This document shows positions 1 through 7,514 of a stretch of 9,317 bases of DNA, one piece after another (within the stretch, counting starts at the first letter, position 1; every line of letters starts with the position of its first letter). The stretch is taken from the NCBI GenBank assembly GCA_003560935.1, contig PWJF01000009.1, positions 1-9,317 on the forward strand, in the 5' to 3' direction. The stretch comes from Ignavibacteriales bacterium (GTDB lineage Bacteria; Bacteroidota; Ignavibacteria; T3Sed10-11). The notes under the pieces were generated by a model. It was not told where the DNA came from. It saw only the letters and a program-made list of their open reading frames with translations, and ran no database searches. The position numbers and the translations under genes are program-made.

Positions 1-504
1 TGACGGCACCACACGACGGTAGCCGCGAGCCGCATCTTCGACTATCTTCCAGCCGAGCTTTTCGGTCTTTTCCTTTGCTTCATCTTCGGTATAAAACGGA
101 CCTACCGGTTTGGTAGGATTTTGAAAAGCGGGATCGTTTTCATCGACAACAACCTGTGTAACGACGCTTCCCACCTCGTCATTCCGGTTATTATCATCGA
201 GTACGCGCTGCAGCGAATTCTGTATCATATACCCCATAGAACCCTGCGTATCCGCCACACACACATCGAGCGGATGTGTATACACCTGATGTGCCGCGAG
301 CTCGGAGCGAAGCAACTGCGCTCCGACTTGCGGACCGTTTCCGTGTGTAATGATAACCCTGTAACCTCGCAAAACAAGCTGTACAATGGAACGGCATGTT
401 TCCTCGATATTCTGAAATTGCTCTTCGATTGTACCCCGTTGCCCCGATTTGATAATTGAATTTCCGCCGATCGCAATCAGTGCAAGTTTTGGGTTTTCAG
501 TCAT
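1..504 (-). CDS. arcC: carbamate kinase, N-terminal 168 residues (cut by window edge)
   Basis: The gene is open to the left edge, so only the first 168 codons are visible; the family is usually about 310 residues. Carbamate kinase (amino acid kinase fold, cytoplasmic) transfers phosphate between carbamoyl phosphate and ADP, giving ATP, CO2 and ammonia in the catabolic direction. Visible family marks are an N-terminal glycine loop AIGGNSII (residues 11-18), THGNGPQVG (53-61), a PLDVC segment followed by QGSMGYMIQ (78-95), and NPTKPVGPFYT (129-139), a strong carbamate-kinase signature. The ATG at 504-502 overlaps the argF stop as ATGA, which indicates translational coupling and fixes the start; only a weak GAG-type Shine-Dalgarno lies upstream. 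It is the third gene of a GTPase-argF-arcC operon. The family call is firm. The in vivo direction (ATP-making or carbamoyl-phosphate-making) is inferred from context. Confidence 0.95.
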   Translation of the reverse strand, partial: MTENPKLALIAIGGNSIIKSGQRGTIEEQFQNIEETCRSIVQLVLRGYRVIITHGNGPQVGAQLLRSELAAHQVYTHPLDVCVADTQGSMGYMIQNSLQRVLDDNNRNDEVGSVVTQVVVDENDPAFQNPTKPVGPFYTEDEAKEKTEKLGWKIVEDAARGYRRVVPS

Positions 505-1418
505 CGTAACAACTCATGCATTAGTGCTTTCTGGACATGAAGCCTGTTCTCGGCTTCCTGAAATACAACCGACTGCTTCGAATCGATCACCTCGTCGGTT
601 ACTTCCTCACCGCGATGAGCGGGCAAACAATGCAGGAAGATGGCATCCGGTTTCGCTTTCGTCATCAATGCCTCGTTCACCTGATACGGAGAGAATATTT
701 TCTTCCGTTCTGCAGCTTCCGATTCCTGTCCCATACTTGCCCATATATCGGTATACACAGCATCGGCTCCGGCTACACCTGCGGCGGCATCGTTCGTTAC
801 TTCAATTTGTGCACCGAATGCCTCCGCATCTTTCTTCGCTCTTTCGACGACTTCTTGTTTCGGTTCATACCCTTTTGGTGTTGCAACCGTGACATTGACT
901 CCAAGCCGGGCTCCGGTGAGAAGCAGCGAATGCGCAACATTATTTCCGTCGCCGACATAGGTAAGCTTCTTACCTTTCAGATCGCCCTTTATCTCCCACA
1001 TAGTAAAGAAATCTGCTAGTGCCTGACATGGGTGCTCAAAATCGGTGAGACCATTGATTACCGGTATCTTTGCATAATCAGCCATATCGGTACAGATCGA
1101 ATGTGCGAAGGTACGGATCATGATAATATCCACCATTCGTTCAAGATTCTTGGCAACATCGAATACGGATTCACGTTTACCGAGATTGATGTCGCCCGGT
1201 CCGAGAAAGATCCCGCTACCGCCGAGCTGCTGAATACCGACATCGAACGTAACGCGCGTTCGCAATGACGGTTTCTCAAATATCATCGCAAGCGACATTC
1301 CTTCACATGACCGGAGATATTTTTTCCGGTCGGCTTTCATATCTTTGGCTAATTCAAATAATGCATGTAATTCTTCAGTAGTTATATCCTGTGCGGATAT
1401 AAAATCAAGTGCTTCCAC
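501..1418 (-). CDS. argF: ornithine carbamoyltransferase
   Basis: This 305-residue protein matches the usual length of the family. It transfers the carbamoyl group between carbamoyl phosphate and ornithine/citrulline in the cytoplasm. The carbamoyl-phosphate loop is FEKPSLRTR (47-55), with Leu where many homologues have Thr (STRTR); this is a known natural variant. Other marks are HPCQALAD (129-136), the ornithine-binding SMG loop in DIWASMGQE (224-232), and HCLPAHRGEE (263-272) with the catalytic Cys. These ornithine-type motifs argue against aspartate carbamoyltransferase. The start is GTG at 1418-1416, chosen for a good Shine-Dalgarno 5 nt upstream. Upstream lies the cDPGS-like GTPase (17-nt gap); downstream the stop overlaps the arcC start. 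Pairing with carbamate kinase suggests a catabolic form (arcB in deiminase pathways), but sequence alone does not separate anabolic argF from catabolic arcB. Confidence 0.97.
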   Translation of the reverse strand: MEALDFISAQDITTEELHALFELAKDMKADRKKYLRSCEGMSLAMIFEKPSLRTRVTFDVGIQQLGGSGIFLGPGDINLGKRESVFDVAKNLERMVDIIMIRTFAHSICTDMADYAKIPVINGLTDFEHPCQALADFFTMWEIKGDLKGKKLTYVGDGNNVAHSLLLTGARLGVNVTVATPKGYEPKQEVVERAKKDAEAFGAQIEVTNDAAAGVAGADAVYTDIWASMGQESEAAERKKIFSPYQVNEALMTKAKPDAIFLHCLPAHRGEEVTDEVIDSKQSVVFQEAENRLHVQKALMHELLR

Positions 1419-1423
1419 AACGA

Positions 1424-1430
1424 CTCCTTT
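1424..1430 (-). promoter_or_regulatory. ribosome binding site of argF, supports GTG start
   Basis: On the minus strand this reads AAAGGAG, 5 nt before the GTG at 1418-1416. It lies inside the 17-nt gap after the GTPase gene. It decides the non-ATG start, because no ATG lies at a suitable distance. Confidence 0.75.
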
Positions 1431-1435
1431 TCAAT

Positions 1436-2752
1436 TTATTTCAATACAGGTTTCAATGCGTCCATCAGATTCGGTCTGCCGATCTCGCTCAGGTCATACC
1501 GGACACGAACGTTCGGTTTTTTGATGTTAATGACCTTTCGCAGATCGATCGGTGTGCCGACGATGACCGCATCGCAATCGGTCTTATTGATTGTTGCTTC
1601 GAGATCCTTTTTCTGTTTATCCCCGTATCCCATCGCGGGTAACAGGATCCCAATCTTCGGATACGCTTTGAATGTGTCTTTAATGGTACCGACGGTATAC
1701 GGGCGCGGATCGACGATCTCAAGAGCACCGAATTTACGCGCCGCGATAGTGCCCGCTCCGAAGGTCATGTCACCGTGTGTAAGTGTCGGACCGTCTTCAA
1801 CAACAAGCACACGTTTCCCGCGTATAACTGATGGATCATCAACACTGATAGGCGATGCAGCTTCAATGACCATTGCCTTCGGATTGGCTTTAGCAATATT
1901 ATTCCTCACTTTATCGATATTTTCCGGATATGCCGAATCGACCTTATTAATTATAACCGCATCGGCGATGCGCAGATTGACCTCTCCCGGATAATACGAC
2001 AGCTCGTGACCCGGCCGGTGAGGATCTGCAACCGTAATAGTTACGTTCGGTTTGAAGAACGGTGTATCGTTATTACCGCCATCCCAAACAATAACATCGG
2101 CTTCCTGCTCTGCCTGTCTAAGAATCGCCTCGTAATCGACGCCGGCGTAGACGATCGTCCCTTCGTTAATATGATGTTCATATTCTTCTATTTCTTCAAT
2201 TGTACAATCGTGTTTCTTAAAGTCCTTTTCCGTTTCAAAGCGCTGGACTTTTTGTTTTACAAGATCGCCGTAAGGCATCGGATGCCGGACAACCACAACC
2301 TTTTTCCCTTGTTTCCGAAGCAGTTCGATAACACGACGCGAGGTTTGACTTTTTCCCGCCCCGGTCCTCACGGCAACAACAGCGACGACCGGTACTTTCG
2401 ATTCAAGCATTGTTTCGCGCGTGCCGAGCAATTTAAAATTCGCACCCGCCGCCATTACGATGGATCCCTTATCCATCACATACTGATGTGAGACATCCGA
2501 GTAGGCAAATATAACATCATTTATTTTATGTTTCTTAATGAGTTCAGGCAGTTCTTCTTCGGTGTGGATAGGTATACCTTTTTGATATAATGTACCGGAT
2601 AATTCGGCGGGATACTTGCGTCCGTCAATATTGGGTATCTGTGTTGCGGTGAATGCGACTACTTCATAGGATTCATTATCACGATAAAATACATTAAAAT
2701 TATGGAAATCCCTTCCTGCAGCTCCCATAATTATAACTTTACGCTTCGACAT
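1436..2752 (-). CDS. cyclic 2,3-diphosphoglycerate synthetase-like P-loop GTPase (COG2403 type)
   Basis: A 438-residue cytoplasmic protein. The N-terminus MSKRKVIIMGAAGRDFHNFN and the phrase AFTATQIP (33-40) are hallmarks of the family annotated either as cyclic 2,3-diphosphoglycerate synthetase or as predicted GTPase. Residues 1-115 look like a Rossmann-type nucleotide or CoA-binding-like domain. The central domain carries a P-loop VRTGAGKS (128-135), a Walker-B-like VWDGGNND (222-229) and a G4-type NKVD (269-272), so GTP or ATP binding is well supported. The archaeal namesake makes cyclic 2,3-diphosphoglycerate, a solute of some methanogens; whether bacterial members do this is unproven. 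It heads the operon with argF and arcC (17-nt gap), pointing to a role tied to carbamoyl phosphate or ornithine metabolism, which is an inference. GGAGG sits 4 nt before the ATG. The family assignment is firm, the reaction is not. Confidence 0.88.
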   Translation of the reverse strand: MSKRKVIIMGAAGRDFHNFNVFYRDNESYEVVAFTATQIPNIDGRKYPAELSGTLYQKGIPIHTEEELPELIKKHKINDVIFAYSDVSHQYVMDKGSIVMAAGANFKLLGTRETMLESKVPVVAVVAVRTGAGKSQTSRRVIELLRKQGKKVVVVRHPMPYGDLVKQKVQRFETEKDFKKHDCTIEEIEEYEHHINEGTIVYAGVDYEAILRQAEQEADVIVWDGGNNDTPFFKPNVTITVADPHRPGHELSYYPGEVNLRIADAVIINKVDSAYPENIDKVRNNIAKANPKAMVIEAASPISVDDPSVIRGKRVLVVEDGPTLTHGDMTFGAGTIAARKFGALEIVDPRPYTVGTIKDTFKAYPKIGILLPAMGYGDKQKKDLEATINKTDCDAVIVGTPIDLRKVINIKKPNVRVRYDLSEIGRPNLMDALKPVLK

Positions 2753-2788
2753 AGTGCCTCCGTTGTGTTTCTCTGATTAGGTATAACA

Positions 2789-2817
2789 CGGCGTTCCGTA
2801 CCGGATACGGAACACCG
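2789..2817 (-). terminator. 12-bp hairpin between glmS and the GTPase operon, no U-tract
   Basis: Arms 2789-2800 and 2806-2817 pair over 12 bp around a 5-nt loop. The single mismatch in DNA (C2792/A2814) becomes a U-G wobble in the minus-strand transcript, so the fold is better in that direction. It lies about 60 nt after the glmS stop and about 35 nt before the GTPase start. No T-run follows on either strand; a 7-nt run precedes it on the minus strand. It may be a weak terminator or attenuator, an RNA processing or stabilising stem, or a protein site. The structure is directly visible; its function is inferred. Confidence 0.5.
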
Positions 2818-2877
2818 CTTTATGTGGTATGTAAAAAAATATTCATACAGATGTTAATTCGGTTCACTGCCGGAGCG

Positions 2878-4713
2878 TTATTCGACGGTCACGCTCTTGG
2901 CAAGATTCCTCGGTTGGTCGACGTTGCAACCACGATAGACAGCAATATAATACGCGAGAAGTTGAAGAGGGATACTTGAAATAATAGGTGAAAACAGATC
3001 GAGTGATTCCGGAATACGGATCACATAATTTGCATATCGTTCGATCTCCGAATCATTTTCATTTGCAATTGCAATTATTTTCCCTCGCCGTGCCTTTACT
3101 TCCTGAATGTTGCTCATGACCTTTTCGTACGATGCATCATGGGTCGCAATAACAACGACCGGCATGTTCTCATCGATCAGTGCGATAGGTCCGTGCTTCA
3201 TTTCCGCCGCGGGATATCCCTCAGCATGAATATACGAAATTTCTTTGAGTTTTAAAGCACCCTCAAGAGCCACGGGAAAATTATAACCCCGGCCGAGATA
3301 CAGGAAGTTGCGGGCAAACGAGAACCGCTCGGCTATATCCTGTATCAAATCCGCTTGATCAAGAATGCTTTTCACTTTTGCAGGCAAACTCTTTAATTCG
3401 CTTAAAATCTTGTAGCCGTCGGTAACCGACATACCGCGCAAGCGTGCCATAAGCACGGTAATAAGCGACAACACCGTTAGCTGCGATGTGAACGCTTTTG
3501 TCGATGCAACACCGATCTCCGGACCGGCATGGATGTATACCCCGCCGTCGGTTTCCCTCGTTATCGAACTGCCGACAACGTTGACGATACCGAATACCTT
3601 CGCGCCGCGCATCTTTGCTTCACGGACTGCCGCGAGCGTATCGGCCGTTTCACCGCTCTGACTGATCGCCCACACGATATCGTCTTCGGTTACGATCGGA
3701 TTGCGGTAGCGAAATTCCGATGCATATTCAACCTCAACCGGTACGCGCGCGTATTGTTCGATCATGTATTCGCCCACAAGACCCGCATGCCACGAGGTTC
3801 CGCACGCGGTGATGATAAACCGTTTTGCTCTCCGCAGATCATTCATGACATCGCACAATCCCCCGAGCTTAACATCGCCTTCTTCTAACAAGATCCTTCC
3901 GCGGAGCGCATCGGCTATAGTGGCTGGCTGCTCGTGAATCTCTTTAAGCATGAAATGCGGGTAACCGGCCTTCTCTATCTGTTCGATCTCGAACGTCAAC
4001 TTGTGTACGGTCTTCTCGACTTCCACATTATCGATTGTAGTGGTTGAAAAATCGTCACGAGTAAGTACGGCTACTTCGCCGTCTTCAAGATATACGACAC
4101 TCCGGGTATGCCTCACCAATGCCGCAGCATCGCTGGCAATATAATGTTCACCGTCGCCGATTCCGATCACAAGCGGACTTCCCTTACGTGCAACTATGAT
4201 CCGGTCCGGTGCATGTACACTAATGACGGCGATGCCGTACGCACCGTCAACTTCTTTTAAGGCAAGACGTACTGCATCGGTAAGATCACCGTCGGTATAC
4301 TTATACATTTCCTCAATCAGGTGCACCAGAACCTCGGTGTCCGTATCGGATGTGAATTTGTGACCGACCTGTTCAAGCTTTGTGCGAATGGCCTGATAGT
4401 TCTCAATAATTCCGTTATGAACAAGGGCTATTCTATTATGGCAATCTATGTGTGGATGTGCGTTGCGTTCGGTGGGTTCACCGTGCGTTGCCCAGCGTGT
4501 ATGACCGAGTGCAAGTGAGCCGTTATCAAGATCGACAGGCAAGGCTTTCTCGAGTTCTGCAACTTTACCGCTCATCCGGCTGATAAGTATCTCGCCGTTT
4601 CCGATCGTTGCAATTCCTGCCGAATCGTAACCGCGGTACTCGAGACGCTTTAACCCTTCGATGATGATCGGTAAAGCATTCTGTTGTCCGATATAGCCGA
4701 CTATTCCACACAT
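2878..4713 (-). CDS. glmS: glutamine--fructose-6-phosphate aminotransferase (isomerizing)
   Basis: This 611-residue protein is full length for GlmS (about 609 in E. coli). It makes glucosamine-6-phosphate from fructose-6-phosphate and glutamine, the first committed step to UDP-GlcNAc for peptidoglycan and outer-layer polysaccharides. The N-terminal class II glutaminase domain (about 2-225) starts with the nucleophile Cys2 after Met removal (MCGIVGYIG) and carries RWATHG (73-78) and HNGIIEN (99-105). Two SIS sugar-isomerase domains follow, with CGTSWHA (304-310) and SQSGETADT (351-359) in the first. Isomerase residues appear as K488/E491, H507 and K606, the last within the C-terminal LAKSVTVE. 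The start is confirmed by Cys2 and by a TAGGGGA Shine-Dalgarno 7 nt upstream (4721-4727). It is divergent from the patatin gene. Nothing is missing or broken. Confidence 0.99.
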   Translation of the reverse strand: MCGIVGYIGQQNALPIIIEGLKRLEYRGYDSAGIATIGNGEILISRMSGKVAELEKALPVDLDNGSLALGHTRWATHGEPTERNAHPHIDCHNRIALVHNGIIENYQAIRTKLEQVGHKFTSDTDTEVLVHLIEEMYKYTDGDLTDAVRLALKEVDGAYGIAVISVHAPDRIIVARKGSPLVIGIGDGEHYIASDAAALVRHTRSVVYLEDGEVAVLTRDDFSTTTIDNVEVEKTVHKLTFEIEQIEKAGYPHFMLKEIHEQPATIADALRGRILLEEGDVKLGGLCDVMNDLRRAKRFIITACGTSWHAGLVGEYMIEQYARVPVEVEYASEFRYRNPIVTEDDIVWAISQSGETADTLAAVREAKMRGAKVFGIVNVVGSSITRETDGGVYIHAGPEIGVASTKAFTSQLTVLSLITVLMARLRGMSVTDGYKILSELKSLPAKVKSILDQADLIQDIAERFSFARNFLYLGRGYNFPVALEGALKLKEISYIHAEGYPAAEMKHGPIALIDENMPVVVIATHDASYEKVMSNIQEVKARRGKIIAIANENDSEIERYANYVIRIPESLDLFSPIISSIPLQLLAYYIAVYRGCNVDQPRNLAKSVTVE

Positions 4714-4791
4714 AGATAAATCCCCTAAATGTTTTAAAATGAATAGGTTACAAAAAGATATTGAATTTAACTACAAAAATCAATTTTAACA

Positions 4792-4818
4792 ATTATATCA
4801 TTTTTTGATATATTACAA
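4792..4818 (-). promoter_or_regulatory. candidate glmS promoter (extended -10)
   Basis: On the minus strand there is a perfect TATAAT (4797-4792) preceded by TGA (4800-4798), giving an extended -10 of the form TGnTATAAT. A poor -35, TTGTAA (4818-4813), lies 15 nt upstream; the short spacing fits extended -10 dependence. Transcription would start near 4785, leaving a leader of about 70 nt before the glmS ATG. That leader is too short and AT-rich to hold a glmS ribozyme. Confidence 0.5.
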
Positions 4819-4832
4819 TATGAGTTATATCA
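4794..4832. repeat. three copies of heptamer TATATCA in the divergent promoter region
   Basis: TATATCA occurs at 4794-4800, its reverse complement TGATATA at 4806-4812, and TATATCA again at 4826-4832. The first two form a 7-bp inverted repeat around five T residues and overlap the glmS extended -10. The second and third form another inverted pair with a 13-nt spacer. The layout resembles operator half-sites serving both glmS and the patatin gene. The background is very AT-rich, so chance cannot be excluded. Confidence 0.35.
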
Positions 4833-4856
4833 CTTCCATTAGACATTTCTAATACT

Positions 4857-5783
4857 ATGAAAAATGCCTCTTTTACATTGGCTTTAGGCGGTGGCGGTGC
4901 AAGAGGAATCGCTCACCTTGGGGTGCTTCGTGTTCTTGAACGTGAAAAAATCCGCCCCGTACTGATTATCGGAACCAGTATTGGCGCCATTATCGGCGGA
5001 ATGTACGCACAAACGCTCGATACACATACGTGCGAAGAAAGAATCGAACGATTTTTCAAGACCGATTTTTTCACAAAGATCGGACTCGATTTTTTTGTGC
5101 TCGAGGATTATCCTGACCGCCACAACTTTCTCGATCAATGGATCAATAAAGCGAAGAGAAATTATATTCTCTCGCGAACAATCACACGGGAAAGCGTACT
5201 TCCCGAAACGGTATTGCGCGAAGCATTATCCTATCTCATTGACGAGGTCGATATCGCCGGGTGCCGGATACCGTTTCGTGCGGTTGCAACGGATATCAGG
5301 AACGGCGATGTGGTTGTGATCAAATCCGGTTCCTTGACTACTGCAGTTGCAGCGAGCTCATCTATCCCGGCTATTACCACACCGGTCGAAATAAACAACC
5401 GTTTGCTTGTTGACGGCGGGGCTGCCTGCATAACACCGGTCGTACCGGCAAAGAGAGTGAGCAGCGATCCGGTCGTCGCGGTGGATGTCTGGAAAACAAT
5501 AGAGCATCAGAAACTTCCATCACGGGGTCTCGGCACACTGCTTCGTGCAGGGGAAATTACACAGGTAAACTTAAACCGGCTGCTTGTAGAGCAGGCGGAC
5601 GTTATTATTCGACCTGCTGTGCAGCACTACTCCTGGGTAAAGTTTTCGCTTTATAAGGAACTCATAGAAAAAGGGATGACTGCAGCCGAGAAGATGCTTC
5701 CGGAAATCGAGAAGATAGAAAAAAAACCAAACTATACTGCAAACGGTTCTTTAAATACAATATTCAAGGTATTTGAAGAATAA
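4857..5783 (+). CDS. patatin-like phospholipase (RssA-like serine hydrolase)
   Basis: A 308-residue patatin-family protein, the only convincing plus-strand gene here. These enzymes use a Ser-Asp dyad to hydrolyse acyl esters of phospholipids or other lipids. All core motifs are present: the oxyanion loop GGGGARG (11-17), the nucleophile elbow GTSIG (39-43, Ser41) and the dyad aspartate in DGG (Asp186). There is no signal peptide and no clear membrane segment, so it should act in the cytosol or at the inner face of the membrane. It resembles short bacterial RssA-type members rather than outer-membrane PlpD-type proteins with a beta-barrel. The C-terminal part (about 230-308) is not recognised. 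No Shine-Dalgarno precedes the ATG at 4857; the start is chosen because the glycine loop follows at the usual distance. It is divergent from glmS and convergent with the ABC permease, so it is probably monocistronic. The substrate is unknown. Confidence 0.93.
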   Translation: MKNASFTLALGGGGARGIAHLGVLRVLEREKIRPVLIIGTSIGAIIGGMYAQTLDTHTCEERIERFFKTDFFTKIGLDFFVLEDYPDRHNFLDQWINKAKRNYILSRTITRESVLPETVLREALSYLIDEVDIAGCRIPFRAVATDIRNGDVVVIKSGSLTTAVAASSSIPAITTPVEINNRLLVDGGAACITPVVPAKRVSSDPVVAVDVWKTIEHQKLPSRGLGTLLRAGEITQVNLNRLLVEQADVIIRPAVQHYSWVKFSLYKELIEKGMTAAEKMLPEIEKIEKKPNYTANGSLNTIFKVFEE

Positions 5784-5804
5784 CGTGAGGATTACACATC
5801 ACGT
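5783..5804. terminator. weak inverted repeat at the convergent gene ends
   Basis: ACGTGA (5783-5788) and TCACGT (5799-5804) form a 6-bp stem with a 10-nt loop. It spans the 8-nt gap between the patatin stop and the permease stop and overlaps both gene ends. Position suits a shared terminator, but the stem is short and no T-run follows on either strand. Confidence 0.2.
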
Positions 5805-7483
5805 GAAACAGCGCGTACACCAAGTAACGTAGCTGTTCCAGCAAGCATTATTGTAATTGCTCCACTCAACAGTAGCGGCACGATCATCCATCCCGCGGGG
5901 CTTCTTGAAAAAATCAATACCTGTTCGAAATATCCCGTTATGAACGGTGTATATAAGGATACCATAAAAATCAAATACAATAGAACGACGAGGAACGTAA
6001 GTGACGCTCCCTGTGAGGATGCAATGCGAATGGGATTTTTTTCGTTGTACTGCGCAAAATAACTTCCGAGTCCGAGGTTCAAACCGACTATCGTCAATAC
6101 CGACATCAGTTGTGCCATCATACTGAACAATATTAACGGGTAATTGCTATACATCGAAACAACGGTGACATAAGTAAGCACCTGGGCAATAACAAGTAAT
6201 ATAGTTGTTGCGGTTATTCCCTTGATCAGGTATATTCGCAACATATTCAACGGCGCCGAGCGGACCGACCACAACGCCTCGCCTTCCATGCTCATCATAG
6301 GATAAACAAACCGTAGTGCTATCGCAGCAACCAGAAATGCATTGAATAAAAAGATAACCAGATACACAACGGTCATCAGAAAAGGATCGTTGAATTCAAC
6401 TTCAAGACTACTCACGCTGAAGAGAAACACCGTTACCAACAAGAGCATCAACACAAAATGCACCCACTGCCCCGGTTCCCGGAGAAACCGGATCAGATCC
6501 CGCTTGAGCAATACACTGATCGAACGGGGAAATATCGAATCCGCGTACAGATCGATTATGCCTGATGTAAGGTTTCGCTTTGTGGATGGACGGGTTTCGC
6601 GTTTGTTTATTGTCAGCAGCCATGATTGATAATACATTCGCCGTCCCACCATCATAGCACCGCCGAAGATTCCGCCTACACAAAGCAGCAACAGTCCGGC
6701 ATTGAGCAGTACGTACTGAGAGCTTCCCTGAACCGACCAGTAGAGCAACTCGGCCAGCCAATGACTCGGCAGATATTTCAGAAACCAGGGATCGAATCCC
6801 GTAAAATATTGGTCGACATCCGGGTAATGCTCAAGCACATTATTGACAAGTGCAACCGGCGATACACTATGGAAGAAAACATATACAACGCCCAGATAAC
6901 CGATCACAAAGAAGGCGGCAAGATGTTTGACATTAACATATTCGGTAAACCGTATCACAAGCAAAAGGACTATCACTGCAACACACGCGGCAAGGAGCAT
7001 GAACGGAATAAAAACACCGAACATCATAAGAGGATAAAAATACCAGGGATGCCCGAAATAGGCGCCGTATCCCGCAATAACGGCAAATCCCATGAGGAAA
7101 AATGTCGTGGAACTGTAAAAGAAATTATCTAAAAATTTTATCAGGAATATTTTAAAATGTGATACGGGTTGGGTGAAAAGAAAGCGGGCCTCGGGTGATT
7201 TAAATAACGTTGAATACGAAACGAGTATATTGCCGAGACTTATGGTGATAAAGAAAACAAACAGAAACATGGAAAGAAATCGATGCAGCAGGAACTGGCC
7301 GATGCGCGCCTCTTCTATCAAATAGGATGTTAGGTTATATGAGAAGAAATATGCACCTATTGCAAATCCGTCGAATACAACCACCGAGGCGAGATTCTTC
7401 ATCACGGTATTCCACCGCGGTTCCAGCTTTAATTTGATACCGCTGATGACCTTATACTTCAGTATGTGCGATAACTGATGCAT
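5792..7483 (-). CDS. ABC-2-type exporter permease, 12 predicted TM segments, internally duplicated
   Basis: A 563-residue integral inner-membrane protein with about 12 hydrophobic segments. Six fall in each half: near 32-50, 69-90, 120-142, 150-177, 188-206 and 258-279, then 341-359, 370-392, 415-444, 449-475, 495-517 and 532-556. A soluble, charged linker at about 281-340 separates the halves. Each half carries the same short motif: S-x-E-A-R-F ending in P106 and K116 in the first, and S-x-E-G-E-A-L-W ending in P411 and K421 in the second, about 300 residues apart. This points to an internal duplication, so a single chain may form the whole membrane channel. It follows the ATPase gene by 31 nt on the same strand. 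No good Shine-Dalgarno precedes the ATG. The fold matches the putative ABC permease family paired with EcsA-like ATPases; the substrate is unknown. Confidence 0.85.
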   Translation of the reverse strand: MHQLSHILKYKVISGIKLKLEPRWNTVMKNLASVVVFDGFAIGAYFFSYNLTSYLIEEARIGQFLLHRFLSMFLFVFFITISLGNILVSYSTLFKSPEARFLFTQPVSHFKIFLIKFLDNFFYSSTTFFLMGFAVIAGYGAYFGHPWYFYPLMMFGVFIPFMLLAACVAVIVLLLVIRFTEYVNVKHLAAFFVIGYLGVVYVFFHSVSPVALVNNVLEHYPDVDQYFTGFDPWFLKYLPSHWLAELLYWSVQGSSQYVLLNAGLLLLCVGGIFGGAMMVGRRMYYQSWLLTINKRETRPSTKRNLTSGIIDLYADSIFPRSISVLLKRDLIRFLREPGQWVHFVLMLLLVTVFLFSVSSLEVEFNDPFLMTVVYLVIFLFNAFLVAAIALRFVYPMMSMEGEALWSVRSAPLNMLRIYLIKGITATTILLVIAQVLTYVTVVSMYSNYPLILFSMMAQLMSVLTIVGLNLGLGSYFAQYNEKNPIRIASSQGASLTFLVVLLYLIFMVSLYTPFITGYFEQVLIFSRSPAGWMIVPLLLSGAITIMLAGTATLLGVRAVSRDV

Positions 7484-7514
7484 TATTTCGCTTCGCTCAA
7501 TGATTATAAAACAA

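Noticed and set aside
537..1019. Plus-strand frame of 160 codons antisense to argF (and similar ones inside the GTPase, glmS and permease genes)
   Set aside because: The minus-strand genes have full family motifs in the same place. These frames are shadows arising from codon bias.
4714..4856. glmS ribozyme/riboswitch in the glmS leader
   Set aside because: The predicted leader is only about 70 nt, very AT-rich, and shows no nested stems like the roughly 150-nt or longer glmS ribozyme, which is mainly found in Firmicutes.
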